Positions 9,953-18,979 of a stretch of DNA of 59,301 nucleotides are shown here, one piece after another. The position numbers and the translations under genes are program-made. Origin of the DNA: JAAUSY01 sp964526735 (lineage in GTDB: Bacteria; Chloroflexota; Chloroflexia; Chloroflexales; Chloroflexaceae); NCBI GenBank assembly GCA_964526735.1, contig CAZGLO010000015.1:1-59301 (forward strand), given 5' to 3'. Under the pieces are notes generated by a model, which did no database searches, was not told the DNA's origin, and saw only the letters and a list, made by a program, of their open reading frames with translations. How positions within the stretch are numbered: position 1 is the stretch's first letter; every line of letters begins with the position of its first letter.

Positions 9953-12900
9953 GTATTTCCCTTTTCATGGAGAGAGGGGGAACGCTTTGCTTCAAGAGCG
10001 TCAACCAGTTCAGCGACCTGGATCGGCTTACTGACATAGTTATCCATCCCCGCCGCAATGCATTGTTCGCGGTCTTGGTCGAGGGCGTGGGCGGTCATCG
10101 CAATGATGTAGATATCAAGGTTTGGCCACCGCTGGCGGACAATGCGTGTGGCTTCGAGGCCATCCATCTCTGGCATTTGCACGTCCATCAAGACGACATC
10201 GTAGGGCTGGCGGCTGAGCGACTCCAACACTTCTCTCCCATTGGCGGCAACATCGGCCCGATAGCCCATGCGCTCCAACAGCCGCAGGATGACCTTCTGA
10301 TTGACGACGTTATCCTCTGCGACGAGAATGCGCAATGGATGGCGTTGTGCCATCGTCGAATCGAGCTGTTGACGGGCCGACTGCCGTTCAGTGGGAGGAG
10401 CCATCTCACCAGAGAAGATATTGAGCAGCGATTGGTGCAACACCGCCGGTTTGACGGGTTTGGTCAGGCAGGCGGCAAAGGTCACGCCGGTGTCCTTCAA
10501 TGCTTGCCGCCCCGGCTCCATCGATGGCAGCAGCACCAGCGGGATAAGCGGGATAGATGATGAGTTTGCTTCGGAGGGGCGGGCCGTGGAAGATACCCCC
10601 CCTTCACTCTTGCGTATCTCGGTGGCGAGGGTAAGGCCATCCATATCAGGCATATGCAAGTCCAAGATGGCTAAGTCAAATTGGGAGTCTTCGTTGAGGA
10701 GATCAAGCGCTTCCCGTGCCGACCCTACTCCCCATGGCTCGATCCCCCACGATTCGAGCTGATGCGTCAGCACAAAGCGGTTCATTGGGTTGTCGTCCAC
10801 CACCAACACCCGCTTGCCCACCAACTGCGGCAGTTTGCGGTGGAAGTGGCGTTTGGGGATGCTAGGCGACTCCATCGCCTGGATACGGATGTGGAAGGTC
10901 GACCCCTTATCCACTTCGCTCTCCACCCACATCGTGCCGTTCATCATCTGCGAGAGCCGCTTGCTGATGGCCAGCCCCAGCCCCGTCCCGCCATATTTGC
11001 GGGTCATGGAGGAGTCGGTCTGCGAGAACGACTCAAAGAGGCGGTAGAGCCGATCTTTTGGAATACCAATCCCCGTATCGCTCACCGCAAAGTGGATATG
11101 ATGCGTCCGTCTGTCATGGGCATTGTGCTTCTCTAACTCTTCTCCCATCGGGGCGGGCAGCACGGGTGGGTCGACAACACCCTCGCTTTCGACCATCACC
11201 GTCACGCTGCCCTCTTCCGTAAACTTGACCGCATTGCTGAGCAAGTTGACCAAGATTTGCCGCAAGCGAGTGATATCCCCAATGATCGTATCTGGCGTGC
11301 CCTCTTGTATCAGGTAGGTCAGGTCGATATGCTTTTCGGCGGCGGCGGGCGTGACGAGGTCAAGCGATTCCTCAATGCACGTACGCAGCTCAAAGGGCTG
11401 ATACTCCAACTCCATCTTGCCCGCCTCGATCTTGGAGAAGTCAAGAATATCGTTGATGATGGTGAGCAAGGCGCTGCCACTCGTCCGTATCGTCTCCACA
11501 AAGTCGCGCTGCTCCAGCGAGAGGCTGGTATCAAGCAAGAGCGTGGTCATCCCAATCACCGCATTCATTGGCGTACGGATTTCGTGGCTCATATTGGCCA
11601 AAAACTCCGACTTGGCGCGGGTGGCGGTTTCTGCTGCTTCCTTGGCGTGGCGCAGGTCTTCCTCTGCCTGCTTGCGCTCGGTGATATCTTGGAAGGTCAC
11701 GACAATCCCTACCCGTTCGCCGTGCTCTATCATCGGGATACTCAGGTAGGAGATGGGGAATGAGGTGCCATCCTTGCGCCAAAAGACTTCATCTTCCACC
11801 CGCCCAATGCGCTCTCCTGGCACGAAGTTGCTAATACGACAGCGGTCTATTGGGTAGGGGTCTCCGCTGGGGTAGGAGTGGTGCACCAGCTCGTGATGCA
11901 GCTCGCCAATCAGTTCGTTGGCGGTGTAGCCAAGCAACCGCGTGGCAGAGCGGTTGACGAACGTTGTTCGGCCCTCATTATCCAGCCCAAATATGCCTTC
12001 GCCAATGTTTTCTAGGATAAGCTCATTATGGTGCTTGAGCCGCTCCACCTCCTCAAACGCACGACGGCTTTCGACCCGTGCCCGGATAGTACTTAAGCCA
12101 TAGGAGAGGTCGCCCGCCAATTCCGACAAGAGCTTGGCCTCTTCGGCGGCAAAGCCTTCTGAGGCGGTGTGGTAGATGTGCAATGCCCCAACCGTCCGTC
12201 CGTTCACGTTTAAGGGCAAGATGATGCACGAATCATAGCCAAAGTGGGTCGCTTCGGCATGGAAGGTGTGCAGATCGGGGTTGGTGGTGATATGAGTGGC
12301 AACCCACATCGAACGCTGCTCAATGACGTATTTGGTTGGCGATTGTTCTTCTGTATCAAGCCAATGGATCGTGGTTGGTTTGGGGTCGCCTGTGCGGTAG
12401 CCCGCGCACGCAATTGGCTCTACCAGTTTGATGTTCCTTGAGAGCGGTGATACATTGTATATCCCTATCGGGGAAGCGTCAGCTTCTTCTGTCAGCCCCA
12501 CCCACGCCAGCCGATAGCCACCAATCTCCACAATAATATTGCAGACACTCTGCATTGTCCCCGATTCATCATCCGACGCATGGGCAAGGGCTTGATTACA
12601 CGCACTGATCATCTCCAGTAGCCGGTTGATGACCAAGAGAGCTTCTTCGGCCCGCCGTCGCTCTCGCAGCTCCATCTGGAGCGAAAACGTCTTCTCTGCG
12701 ATATCTCTCTCCAATTCATCGGCATGCAGCACCATCTTGCCCGCGAGCGGCTGGAGGAGGCGGGTGATACCAAGCACACCGACGATCAGAAAGCCCACTA
12801 TCATACTGACAAGGATGGCAAGCGACCGGTGGGCAGAGCCATAGAGTTCGGTGGTGTCTTGCGAGAGGACAATCGCCCACGCCTCTTCATAGATGGGGCC

Positions 12901-13710
12901 ATAGGCAATGATATCCTCTTCATTGCCAAAGCGGTTCTGTTCGGGGACGAGAATGCCCTGCTCTCCCTTGGATGCGCGCAAAAACCCCGCAATCACCGGT
13001 GGGGTCAGGGCGGAGTCGGGTAGGGGCATCCGCCTCGTATCGCACGAAAAGAAGATATGCACCTCTCCGGCATCGTACGTCCCCAAGAACATATGGCTCG
13101 ACCGCCCCAGCCCACTCATATCGCCCGCAATCTCCTCTAGTCGGGACATCTTAAAGAGCACCAAGTCGGTGCCCACAATCCCCTCTTCGCCCATAATAGG
13201 GGCCTTGACGAGCAGGTAGAGTGTGCTGTCTATCTCAACTGGATCATAGATAATGACCTCCATTGAGCCAAAGTCCTCAAGCATCCACAGCGAGGGGGGA
13301 GTTCCCTTCCCAAGAGTGACAACTGCCGTGCCCGTCATATCAAACCGTACCATACCGGCGACTTCGGGCGATTTCGCCAACGCATCGGCGAGTTTGGGGA
13401 TAGAAAACGCTCTGAGGCTCTCCAACGTCCGCTCGCCGCGGTTATACTCCTCGAGGGCGACCCGTATCTGCGTGCGGCTGGTGATCTGAAGCGCAATATC
13501 GCTGATGCGCGAGAGATATTCCTCAATGGCGAGGCTGCGGGTCTTGACGGCTTGGGTGAGATCACTTTCAGCATCTTCGCGGAGGTGTTGATAATGAGGG
13601 ATAACCGTGATCAATGCAACGATAATACTAATGGCTGCAATGCCAATCGCAGATGCGATAAGGATTGATCGCTGGAGTCGAGTCGCCACGTTATGTTGAT
13701 CCTTGTACAT
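9949..13710 (-). CDS. Membrane-bound hybrid histidine kinase, Cache-GAF-PAS-HisKA-HATPase-REC-REC
   Basis: A 1253-residue hybrid sensor kinase. TM1 is at about 15-37 and TM2 at about 292-315, enclosing a Cache-like extracytoplasmic sensor. A GAF domain (about 355-545) and a PAS domain (about 567-690) follow. The HisKA motif is ANMSHEIRTPMN with phospho-acceptor His709, then an HATPase domain (about 815-935, NAVKFTEEG, DTGIGIP). Two receiver domains follow, with phospho-acceptors Asp1017 (LAILDLHMPD) and Asp1176 (VVLMDVQMPE). No HPt domain is present, so any phosphorelay must continue through another protein or end here. It overlaps moxR by four bases and follows the AAA+ gene by 76 bases. The ligand is unknown. 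Confidence 0.95.
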   Translation of the reverse strand: MYKDQHNVATRLQRSILIASAIGIAAISIIVALITVIPHYQHLREDAESDLTQAVKTRSLAIEEYLSRISDIALQITSRTQIRVALEEYNRGERTLESLRAFSIPKLADALAKSPEVAGMVRFDMTGTAVVTLGKGTPPSLWMLEDFGSMEVIIYDPVEIDSTLYLLVKAPIMGEEGIVGTDLVLFKMSRLEEIAGDMSGLGRSSHMFLGTYDAGEVHIFFSCDTRRMPLPDSALTPPVIAGFLRASKGEQGILVPEQNRFGNEEDIIAYGPIYEEAWAIVLSQDTTELYGSAHRSLAILVSMIVGFLIVGVLGITRLLQPLAGKMVLHADELERDIAEKTFSLQMELRERRRAEEALLVINRLLEMISACNQALAHASDDESGTMQSVCNIIVEIGGYRLAWVGLTEEADASPIGIYNVSPLSRNIKLVEPIACAGYRTGDPKPTTIHWLDTEEQSPTKYVIEQRSMWVATHITTNPDLHTFHAEATHFGYDSCIILPLNVNGRTVGALHIYHTASEGFAAEEAKLLSELAGDLSYGLSTIRARVESRRAFEEVERLKHHNELILENIGEGIFGLDNEGRTTFVNRSATRLLGYTANELIGELHHELVHHSYPSGDPYPIDRCRISNFVPGERIGRVEDEVFWRKDGTSFPISYLSIPMIEHGERVGIVVTFQDITERKQAEEDLRHAKEAAETATRAKSEFLANMSHEIRTPMNAVIGMTTLLLDTSLSLEQRDFVETIRTSGSALLTIINDILDFSKIEAGKMELEYQPFELRTCIEESLDLVTPAAAEKHIDLTYLIQEGTPDTIIGDITRLRQILVNLLSNAVKFTEEGSVTVMVESEGVVDPPVLPAPMGEELEKHNAHDRRTHHIHFAVSDTGIGIPKDRLYRLFESFSQTDSSMTRKYGGTGLGLAISKRLSQMMNGTMWVESEVDKGSTFHIRIQAMESPSIPKRHFHRKLPQLVGKRVLVVDDNPMNRFVLTHQLESWGIEPWGVGSAREALDLLNEDSQFDLAILDLHMPDMDGLTLATEIRKSEGGVSSTARPSEANSSSIPLIPLVLLPSMEPGRQALKDTGVTFAACLTKPVKPAVLHQSLLNIFSGEMAPPTERQSARQQLDSTMAQRHPLRILVAEDNVVNQKVILRLLERMGYRADVAANGREVLESLSRQPYDVVLMDVQMPEMDGLEATRIVRQRWPNLDIYIIAMTAHALDQDREQCIAAGMDNYVSKPIQVAELVDALEAKRSPSLHEKGNT

Positions 13711-13786
13711 GGTGTATTGCTCGCATGTGTCGCAGAGCGTGCAAGATTGCTACCCCTCATTCTATCCACACTGAGCGATGGGTTTG

Positions 13787-15685
13787 TTAGTTGTGATGGC
13801 TCTGGCGGCGCGCATGGATGTATGCAATCTCCCCGCGGAATGTCTCAAGCGAAATTGGCTCACCACGTCGTACTCGCCGGGCCACATGCTGGAAGATGGC
13901 CCGGATTTCATCGCCGTTGCAGTCGGCTGTTTCTTGGGCTATCACATCGAATAGACGATTTTGGTCATCAAGCAAGGTGGGGTCATCTTCCACCACCTCC
14001 ACCGCCGGTATGTCGAAAGCCCGCATATGTATCGCGGCGATTTGGCGACGTTCATCGGTGTCGGGCAACCCGATCTCAATCGGCTGAAACCGCGATGGCC
14101 GCAACAGCGCCTCGTCAATGATATCCAGCCGGTTGGTTGTGCCAATCACAAGAATATCTTGGTCGTCGTGGAAGCCATCAAGCTCGGTCAGGAGCTGCGC
14201 TACCACCGCATTGGACGCCCGGCTCCCGCCATCAGCCAGCCCACTCCGCTGCACGGCAATGCTATCAAACTCATCAAAGAAGATGACCGCGGGCGCATTG
14301 CGGCGGGCGGTGGTAAAAATACGGCGCAAATTGCTCTCGCTCTTGCCCACCCACATATCCATAATCTCTGGCCCACTGACCGTCTGGATGGTCGCATTCA
14401 TTACATTGGCAACCGCCTTGGCAAACAACGTTTTTCCCGTTCCAGGCGGGCCGTGGAAGATAAACCCCCGTGGCGCAAGTTTCCGACGGCGGGCGCGGTC
14501 TTCTTCAGTTTCCGGGTGGGCGGCGGGGAGCGTGGGCGGAGCCGGACTGCCATCGGCGTGGAAGGCGACCGGACTGCCGGTAATCAGCTCTATGGCCTCA
14601 AAAAGCTGCTCCTTGACCCTCGCATAGCCCCCAATATCATCAAAGGTGACATCAGGTATCTCGACTTTATCGCTGCTGCCGCGCTTAAATTGCCGTATCA
14701 GCTCCAACAGCCGCCGAGTGGGTGTCCCTGGGGTGCTAGTTGCGCTGAGATAACGCATCGCATTGCGAAATTGGATCGCATTGAAACCAGAGACGTTCTT
14801 GAAGAGCATTTCTTGGTCGAACACCTCAAAGCGGCGATATTCGCTCTCGGTGATGAGGTGCGTGATAATCTCCCGACTCAACCCTGCCACCTCCACCCGC
14901 ACCGCAAACCGATCGGTGAGCACCTTGGGGAGGCCAAGTGACGGATCGATAAACCCCAATAAGGTTGGCGTACCGCTCTGCGATGAATGATAGAGCACTT
15001 CGGTGAGCATTCGGGCGTCGGTAGTCAACGACCCATCGGAATTGCCCCCCGCCAGCACATCAAGGTGGCGCAGGATGACGACGTGATCGCGTTTTGCCTG
15101 CTCTAGTAGCGTCCCTATTGCATAGATGCGCTGTGCCCCAGTGAGTGCTACTCGTTCCTGCGGCGGCGCGCCCCCAAGCCCACGTTGCGGCGCGGATGAG
15201 GAGGGTTCTTCGCCCTCTACCAACGGACGTTTGCCCGATTGCCGCACGACATGCCGGTAGATGTGCTCAACCAATACCTTGTCGCACATCACCAACACCG
15301 ACAGATCACTAGCAAGGTAGCGGGCAATACTCTGGATCTCGTCATCGTAGGCAATGCGAACCGTCTCGCTATCGGTCAAGCTCGCCGGAAAGGATGAGGC
15401 AGGAGGAGGAGCAGGAGATGCAGCGGGTGGAGACCCAACCGCAGCAGCAGGCAATGGCGAGAGAGAAGGTGGAGAGACGGTGGGGTGGTTGCCAGCATCA
15501 GGGAGACGCACAAGCGTAATATTCAGCTCACGCACGGGGAGATCAAAGCACGTGTCAGGGATCGGATGGGCCGACCGTGCCGGAAATCGGGTGAGCAGTT
15601 CACGCAATGAACAATGCGATTCGCGGGTCAATGCGAGTTGCGCATCCCGCCGGTTCTCGCCAAAGTCAAGTCGTAACGATTGCAA
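13787..15685 (-). CDS. AAA+ ATPase (p97/FtsH-like) with degenerate N-terminal ATPase domain
   Basis: 632 residues. The C-terminal half is a canonical AAA module: Walker A FHGPPGTGKTLFAKA with Lys418, Walker B VIFFDEFDSIA near residue 471, sensor 1 VIGTTNRLD and arginine finger LLRPSRF. The segment DVTFDDIGGYARVKEQ just before it is the usual lead-in of p97/katanin-type domains. The N-terminal part (about 110-330) looks like a second AAA fold that has lost Walker A but keeps a Walker-B-like DHVVILRHLDVLA, reminiscent of a dead D1 ring. A Pro/Ala/Ser-rich linker lies at about 72-105. It is probably an unfoldase or remodelling factor. It sits between a TPR-like gene (29 bases upstream) and the hybrid kinase. 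No protease or membrane segment is present, so it is not FtsH. Confidence 0.9.
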   Translation of the reverse strand: MQSLRLDFGENRRDAQLALTRESHCSLRELLTRFPARSAHPIPDTCFDLPVRELNITLVRLPDAGNHPTVSPPSLSPLPAAAVGSPPAASPAPPPASSFPASLTDSETVRIAYDDEIQSIARYLASDLSVLVMCDKVLVEHIYRHVVRQSGKRPLVEGEEPSSSAPQRGLGGAPPQERVALTGAQRIYAIGTLLEQAKRDHVVILRHLDVLAGGNSDGSLTTDARMLTEVLYHSSQSGTPTLLGFIDPSLGLPKVLTDRFAVRVEVAGLSREIITHLITESEYRRFEVFDQEMLFKNVSGFNAIQFRNAMRYLSATSTPGTPTRRLLELIRQFKRGSSDKVEIPDVTFDDIGGYARVKEQLFEAIELITGSPVAFHADGSPAPPTLPAAHPETEEDRARRRKLAPRGFIFHGPPGTGKTLFAKAVANVMNATIQTVSGPEIMDMWVGKSESNLRRIFTTARRNAPAVIFFDEFDSIAVQRSGLADGGSRASNAVVAQLLTELDGFHDDQDILVIGTTNRLDIIDEALLRPSRFQPIEIGLPDTDERRQIAAIHMRAFDIPAVEVVEDDPTLLDDQNRLFDVIAQETADCNGDEIRAIFQHVARRVRRGEPISLETFRGEIAYIHARRQSHHN

Positions 15686-15714
15686 GGCTGTCCCTCAACG
15701 AAGGTTTAAATACA

Positions 15715-16482
15715 CTACTTTTGGTGGTTTGCGTGGCGGGTTTCATACGATGCCAACGCAGTCTCTAGCCGCTGCGCCAACCGCCGATTGCCACACACTC
15801 GTGCGGCGGCCTGGTAGCGGTGTGCGATATCGCGCCACCATGCGGCTTCCGCCACCTCATCTATCAACCGCAACGCTTGGGCATAGCCCTCTTGCATCCG
15901 GTTGGATTGGTGGGCATAGTGTCCCCACCGACCGAGGGCTATCCACGCTTCTATATGGATATCGTGCTCTGTATGCGCTTGATATGCTCTTGTGGCGGGC
16001 AATGATTTGAGCAGTGGCGCGACACGGCGCTCGGTTTCCCAAGCCCGTTCCGACATTCCACCCGCCAACTGGCTACTCGCCAGTAGAAGGCCAATCAGCA
16101 CCCGCTCTGCAACTGGCGCGTCGGGAGAGAGCAATGCCGCCCCACGCTCAAGCAGCTCGACTGCCTCAGCCGGTCGATGGAGCGTATCGAGGAGCACGAT
16201 GGCCGCTTGCGTATACAAGCCAAGCGCGATGAGACACCGCAATTCGCCTTCGCTATCTCCCGCCTGCTGGAAAAACCGCCGCGCTTGATGGGCGTCGCCC
16301 GCGGCCAGGAACATCTCCCCGGCCTGCTGCCAATCGCCACTCTGCTCAAAGTAGGACGCCGCGTCGGCAGGATGGCCGTGTTGGGCAAGGAGAGTCGCAA
16401 TGCTGTGAGTGTCGCCAATGCGCTCGTAGCACGCGATGGCGCGCGCAAGGTAATAGGAACGGGGGAATCGTGGGGTGTTCAC
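15715..16482 (-). CDS. TPR-like helical repeat protein
   Basis: 255 residues, predicted cytoplasmic and almost entirely helical. The N-terminal 130 residues show degenerate TPR-type repeats: SYYLARAIACYERIGDTH, AASYFEQSGDWQQAGEMF, AGDAHQARRFFQQAGDSEG and LGLYTQAAIVLL, each about 30 residues apart. Such proteins are usually scaffolds. It lies 15 bases after a 68-residue gene and 29 bases before the AAA+ gene, on the same strand, so it may be an adaptor for that ATPase (inference). I recognise no catalytic motif. Confidence 0.8.
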   Translation of the reverse strand: MNTPRFPRSYYLARAIACYERIGDTHSIATLLAQHGHPADAASYFEQSGDWQQAGEMFLAAGDAHQARRFFQQAGDSEGELRCLIALGLYTQAAIVLLDTLHRPAEAVELLERGAALLSPDAPVAERVLIGLLLASSQLAGGMSERAWETERRVAPLLKSLPATRAYQAHTEHDIHIEAWIALGRWGHYAHQSNRMQEGYAQALRLIDEVAEAAWWRDIAHRYQAAARVCGNRRLAQRLETALASYETRHANHQK

Positions 16483-16497
16483 TATAGCACGTCTGAG

Positions 16498-16704
16498 CTA
16501 ACGACTGCGGCGGGTGCCGACAATGGCGCTCAACACATTCGCGACGATGCTCAACCCCCGAAATGCAAGCTGAAACACGATATCGACAGCACTCAACCGA
16601 CCAACGACCGGCTTCTCCAAGAGGTGCATCAGCACATTGGTTGGTTTTTTATTTGCCGCTGTGGGCATATCCCCCATATCGCTATTCAACCCATTCTTGC
16701 TCAA
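16498..16704 (-). CDS. Small hypothetical protein (68 residues), TTG start
   Basis: A short reading frame that opens with TTG, preceded by AAGAAAGGAAG, a good ribosome site about seven bases away. The product is hydrophilic to about residue 35 and then has a moderately hydrophobic stretch (VGRLSAVDIVFQLAFRG and VANVLSAIVG) ending in a basic tail (TRRSR), consistent with an amphipathic or membrane-associated helix. It is the first gene behind the promoter at 16800-16828 and lies 15 bases before the TPR gene. I do not recognise the family. Support comes from position, ribosome site and spacing rather than homology. Confidence 0.55.
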   Translation of the reverse strand: MSKNGLNSDMGDMPTAANKKPTNVLMHLLEKPVVGRLSAVDIVFQLAFRGLSIVANVLSAIVGTRRSR

Positions 16705-16799
16705 TTGGTCTTCCTTTCTTCGCAGATAGGTGCATCATGGTGTGGTTGGTTTTTCCCACTAGCAAGGGAGAAAAATGACCCGTGCTTTTGTTTGCCCCC

Positions 16800-16828
16800 A
16801 TGCTACCACATATTCCCCCAATAGACAA
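16800..16828 (-). promoter_or_regulatory. Sigma-70-type promoter of the 68-aa/TPR/AAA/kinase/moxR gene string
   Basis: On the minus strand, TTGTCT (16823-16828) and TAGCAT (16800-16805) are separated by exactly 17 bases. The predicted start near 16793 leaves a leader of about 90 bases before the TTG codon at 16704. The interval 16705-17002 is the divergent intergenic region to the CHAP gene; I see no gene in it. Confidence 0.45.
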
Positions 16829-17002
16829 CGCAATCCTGATATCCGTGTGGTGATCGTATCAGCAATAGAGCGCTTTTTTATCAGGAAAACACCGTCCGTT
16901 CTCTCCCCCCGCCTCGTTTTAAAGAATAAGTAGGGATCACCGCGAACAAGAACCTATTTGAGGGCATATGGTATGCAGGGCGAGCGAAAGAGGAACAACA
17001 TT

Positions 17003-18148
17003 ATGCAGCGATATCGGCATCTCTATGTTTCATCTGCACGTTGGCTGTGGAGGGCAGGGGCACTCTTGCTGCTTATAGGGGCGGCAGCGGGCGGAATGGG
17101 GAATATGTTGTGGCCATCGCCCGCCGCGGCGCAGGCTCCACAGCAGCCGCACGAGCAACAAGCCGAGCGGCCTTCTGGCCACTGGTGCCAATGCGTTGAG
17201 TATGTGCTCAACCGCTATGGGCTGTCGATGGCGGGCGGGCCATATTTCCTCTCCGCCGCCGATATGGCTCCATACCTCCATTCCCGCGGCTTTGGGAAGG
17301 TCGTTGCCCCTACACCAGGCGATATTATCGTCTTTTCGCGTTCATTTGGGGAAGGCATTGACCCAACTCACGGCCATGTCGGTGTGGTGCGCTCTGCCAC
17401 CCCGCTGGGCGATGGCGTGTCTTGGACGGTGCACGTGCGCGGGGCGCGGCAGGGAGGTGCCTCTTTTGCAGAAGCAGGGTGCGCAAATGTGTCGGATATG
17501 ACCGTGATCGTAAGGTCATTATCAGCGCGGACAGCGTTTTTCCGCTATGGGAACGGCAATACAGCAGGAGGCGGGGGCGGGGGCGTCATTGAACCGACCG
17601 CCGTGCCGACCGCCGTGCCGACCGCAATCCCTACCTCTACCCCCATTCCGCCTACTCCGACCCCATCCCCATCGCCAACCGTGCTCCTGCCAACCCGTAC
17701 TCCCACCTTGCCGCCGCCCACAGAAACGTTGCAGCCTCTTCGCCGTGGCGCTGTCAAACCGACGACGGGAGTGATAGAACCAACTGCGGAGCCGACTGCA
17801 ACGCCAAAAACACCGTCTGCCCAACCGACGACGGTGGCGACAGCCCCCACGGAACCAACAATGCGGTCATCGTGGACACGGCAAACACACCTTGAGCCGG
17901 GCCACTACCGCTTCATAGCGCGGGCGGGCGGGGGAGTGCGCATCTACTTGAATGAGACGTGTGTGCTTGATACGGTTGGGGAAACCGCCCCCACAGAGAC
18001 CATGCTCTTGCGAACCTATCCAGACGCCACAACACACAACATCCGCGTGGAGGATTATGGAGCAGGTGGGGCGAGTGGAGGTTCATTGACACAGTTTCGG
18101 TGGGTGTGGCTCAGCGACGCCGTACAAGACGCACATCCTGAGCCATAA
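17003..18148 (+). CDS. Secreted CHAP-domain (amidase-like) protein with PT-rich linker
   Basis: 381 residues from the ATG at 17003, chosen because AGAGGA lies eight bases upstream; an in-frame ATG at 16958 lacks such a site. A signal peptide (residues 1 to about 43, hydrophobic LLLLIGAAAGG, cleavage near AAAQA) leads into a CHAP fold. The likely nucleophile is Cys64 in WCQCVEYV and the likely general base His125 in HGHVGVV. CHAP domains are cysteine amidases or endopeptidases that cut peptidoglycan. A Pro/Thr-rich linker (about 200-290, TAVPTAVPTAIPT) follows, then a C-terminal beta-rich module with LEPGHYRFIARAGGGVRIY, similar to a PA14-like or carbohydrate-binding module. It is a lone gene, divergent from the kinase string. 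Confidence 0.85.
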   Translation: MQRYRHLYVSSARWLWRAGALLLLIGAAAGGMGNMLWPSPAAAQAPQQPHEQQAERPSGHWCQCVEYVLNRYGLSMAGGPYFLSAADMAPYLHSRGFGKVVAPTPGDIIVFSRSFGEGIDPTHGHVGVVRSATPLGDGVSWTVHVRGARQGGASFAEAGCANVSDMTVIVRSLSARTAFFRYGNGNTAGGGGGGVIEPTAVPTAVPTAIPTSTPIPPTPTPSPSPTVLLPTRTPTLPPPTETLQPLRRGAVKPTTGVIEPTAEPTATPKTPSAQPTTVATAPTEPTMRSSWTRQTHLEPGHYRFIARAGGGVRIYLNETCVLDTVGETAPTETMLLRTYPDATTHNIRVEDYGAGGASGGSLTQFRWVWLSDAVQDAHPEP

Positions 18149-18187
18149 AGACCATAGATAACCATGTAGAGATAACGTATGTGGCCG

Positions 18188-18847
18188 TTATTGTGACGAA
18201 GACTCGTCCTGTTCTTCGGTTTGGCTATTGGTAACAATGCCGGTCATTTGGCCTGCCTCTTCCGCGGCGCGGATAGCGGTAATCGCATCGACTTGCACTT
18301 GGTTGTAGAGGGCAAGAAACCGTTTGCTCAACTGGTAGAGGCAGGCAGCATACTCCCAATGCGCCATATTGGGCCGAGAATCTTCAAGCTGCTGCCGCAA
18401 CTGCAAACACGATTGCTCGATCACCTCGTCGAGGAGCGTATTGGCCTTGTGCGAGAGCGGGAGCGCGTCAAGCTGGTTGACCCGGCTCTCCAAGCTCACC
18501 TGGTCGCACTCATCAGCCGGAATATGCTCAACCATCACGCCAATGATGATATAGGGGTTTTCCAGCCACATTTCGGGCCGGTTGGCATAGAGACTGCCAG
18601 AGATATCGGCCCACAATTCGGGCCATTGGCGGCGGATGGTGCGGCTGAGGCTTGCATACATCTCTTGTTCTGTCACCTCTTGCTGCTGCACCCGCCGATA
18701 TTCCGCCTCAAACTCCGCCAACTGATCCATCAGGGTGATTAATGCTTGTTCGGCGCGGTCGTGCCGCAGGCTGCGTGCTTTCCCAAGCCCCTTGACAAAC
18801 TGCTCTCGTTTGCGTTGAATTGCTGTGAGCCAATCTATGCTGTCCAT
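18188..18847 (-). CDS. Hypothetical helical protein downstream of kaiC
   Basis: 219 residues from the ATG at 18847, chosen because GGTGAGG precedes it; an in-frame ATG 126 bases upstream lacks a ribosome site. The product is soluble, acidic and predicted all-helical, with coiled-coil-like segments (AEQALITLMDQLAEFEAEYRR). It has no transmembrane helix and no motif I can name. It ends in an acidic, glutamine/serine-rich tail (EEQDESSSQ). It lies 132 bases after kaiC on the same strand and is convergent with the CHAP gene, so it is probably the last gene of the kai operon. A clock output or accessory role is only inferred from position. Confidence 0.75.
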   Translation of the reverse strand: MDSIDWLTAIQRKREQFVKGLGKARSLRHDRAEQALITLMDQLAEFEAEYRRVQQQEVTEQEMYASLSRTIRRQWPELWADISGSLYANRPEMWLENPYIIIGVMVEHIPADECDQVSLESRVNQLDALPLSHKANTLLDEVIEQSCLQLRQQLEDSRPNMAHWEYAACLYQLSKRFLALYNQVQVDAITAIRAAEEAGQMTGIVTNSQTEEQDESSSQ

Positions 18848-18979
18848 GCGGTTTTCCTCACCTTTCAGTCCTTCAGCTTGTGCCAACCAAAGACAGAGAA
18901 GAGGCACAGAGAGAACATCGTGGTGCTCCCAATCTCTGTACCTCGCTGAATATGGGGAGCTTTGCGATGACACGGGCGT

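Noticed and set aside
13961..14941. 326-codon open frame on the plus strand
   Set aside because: Antisense shadow of the AAA+ gene, without recognisable motifs.
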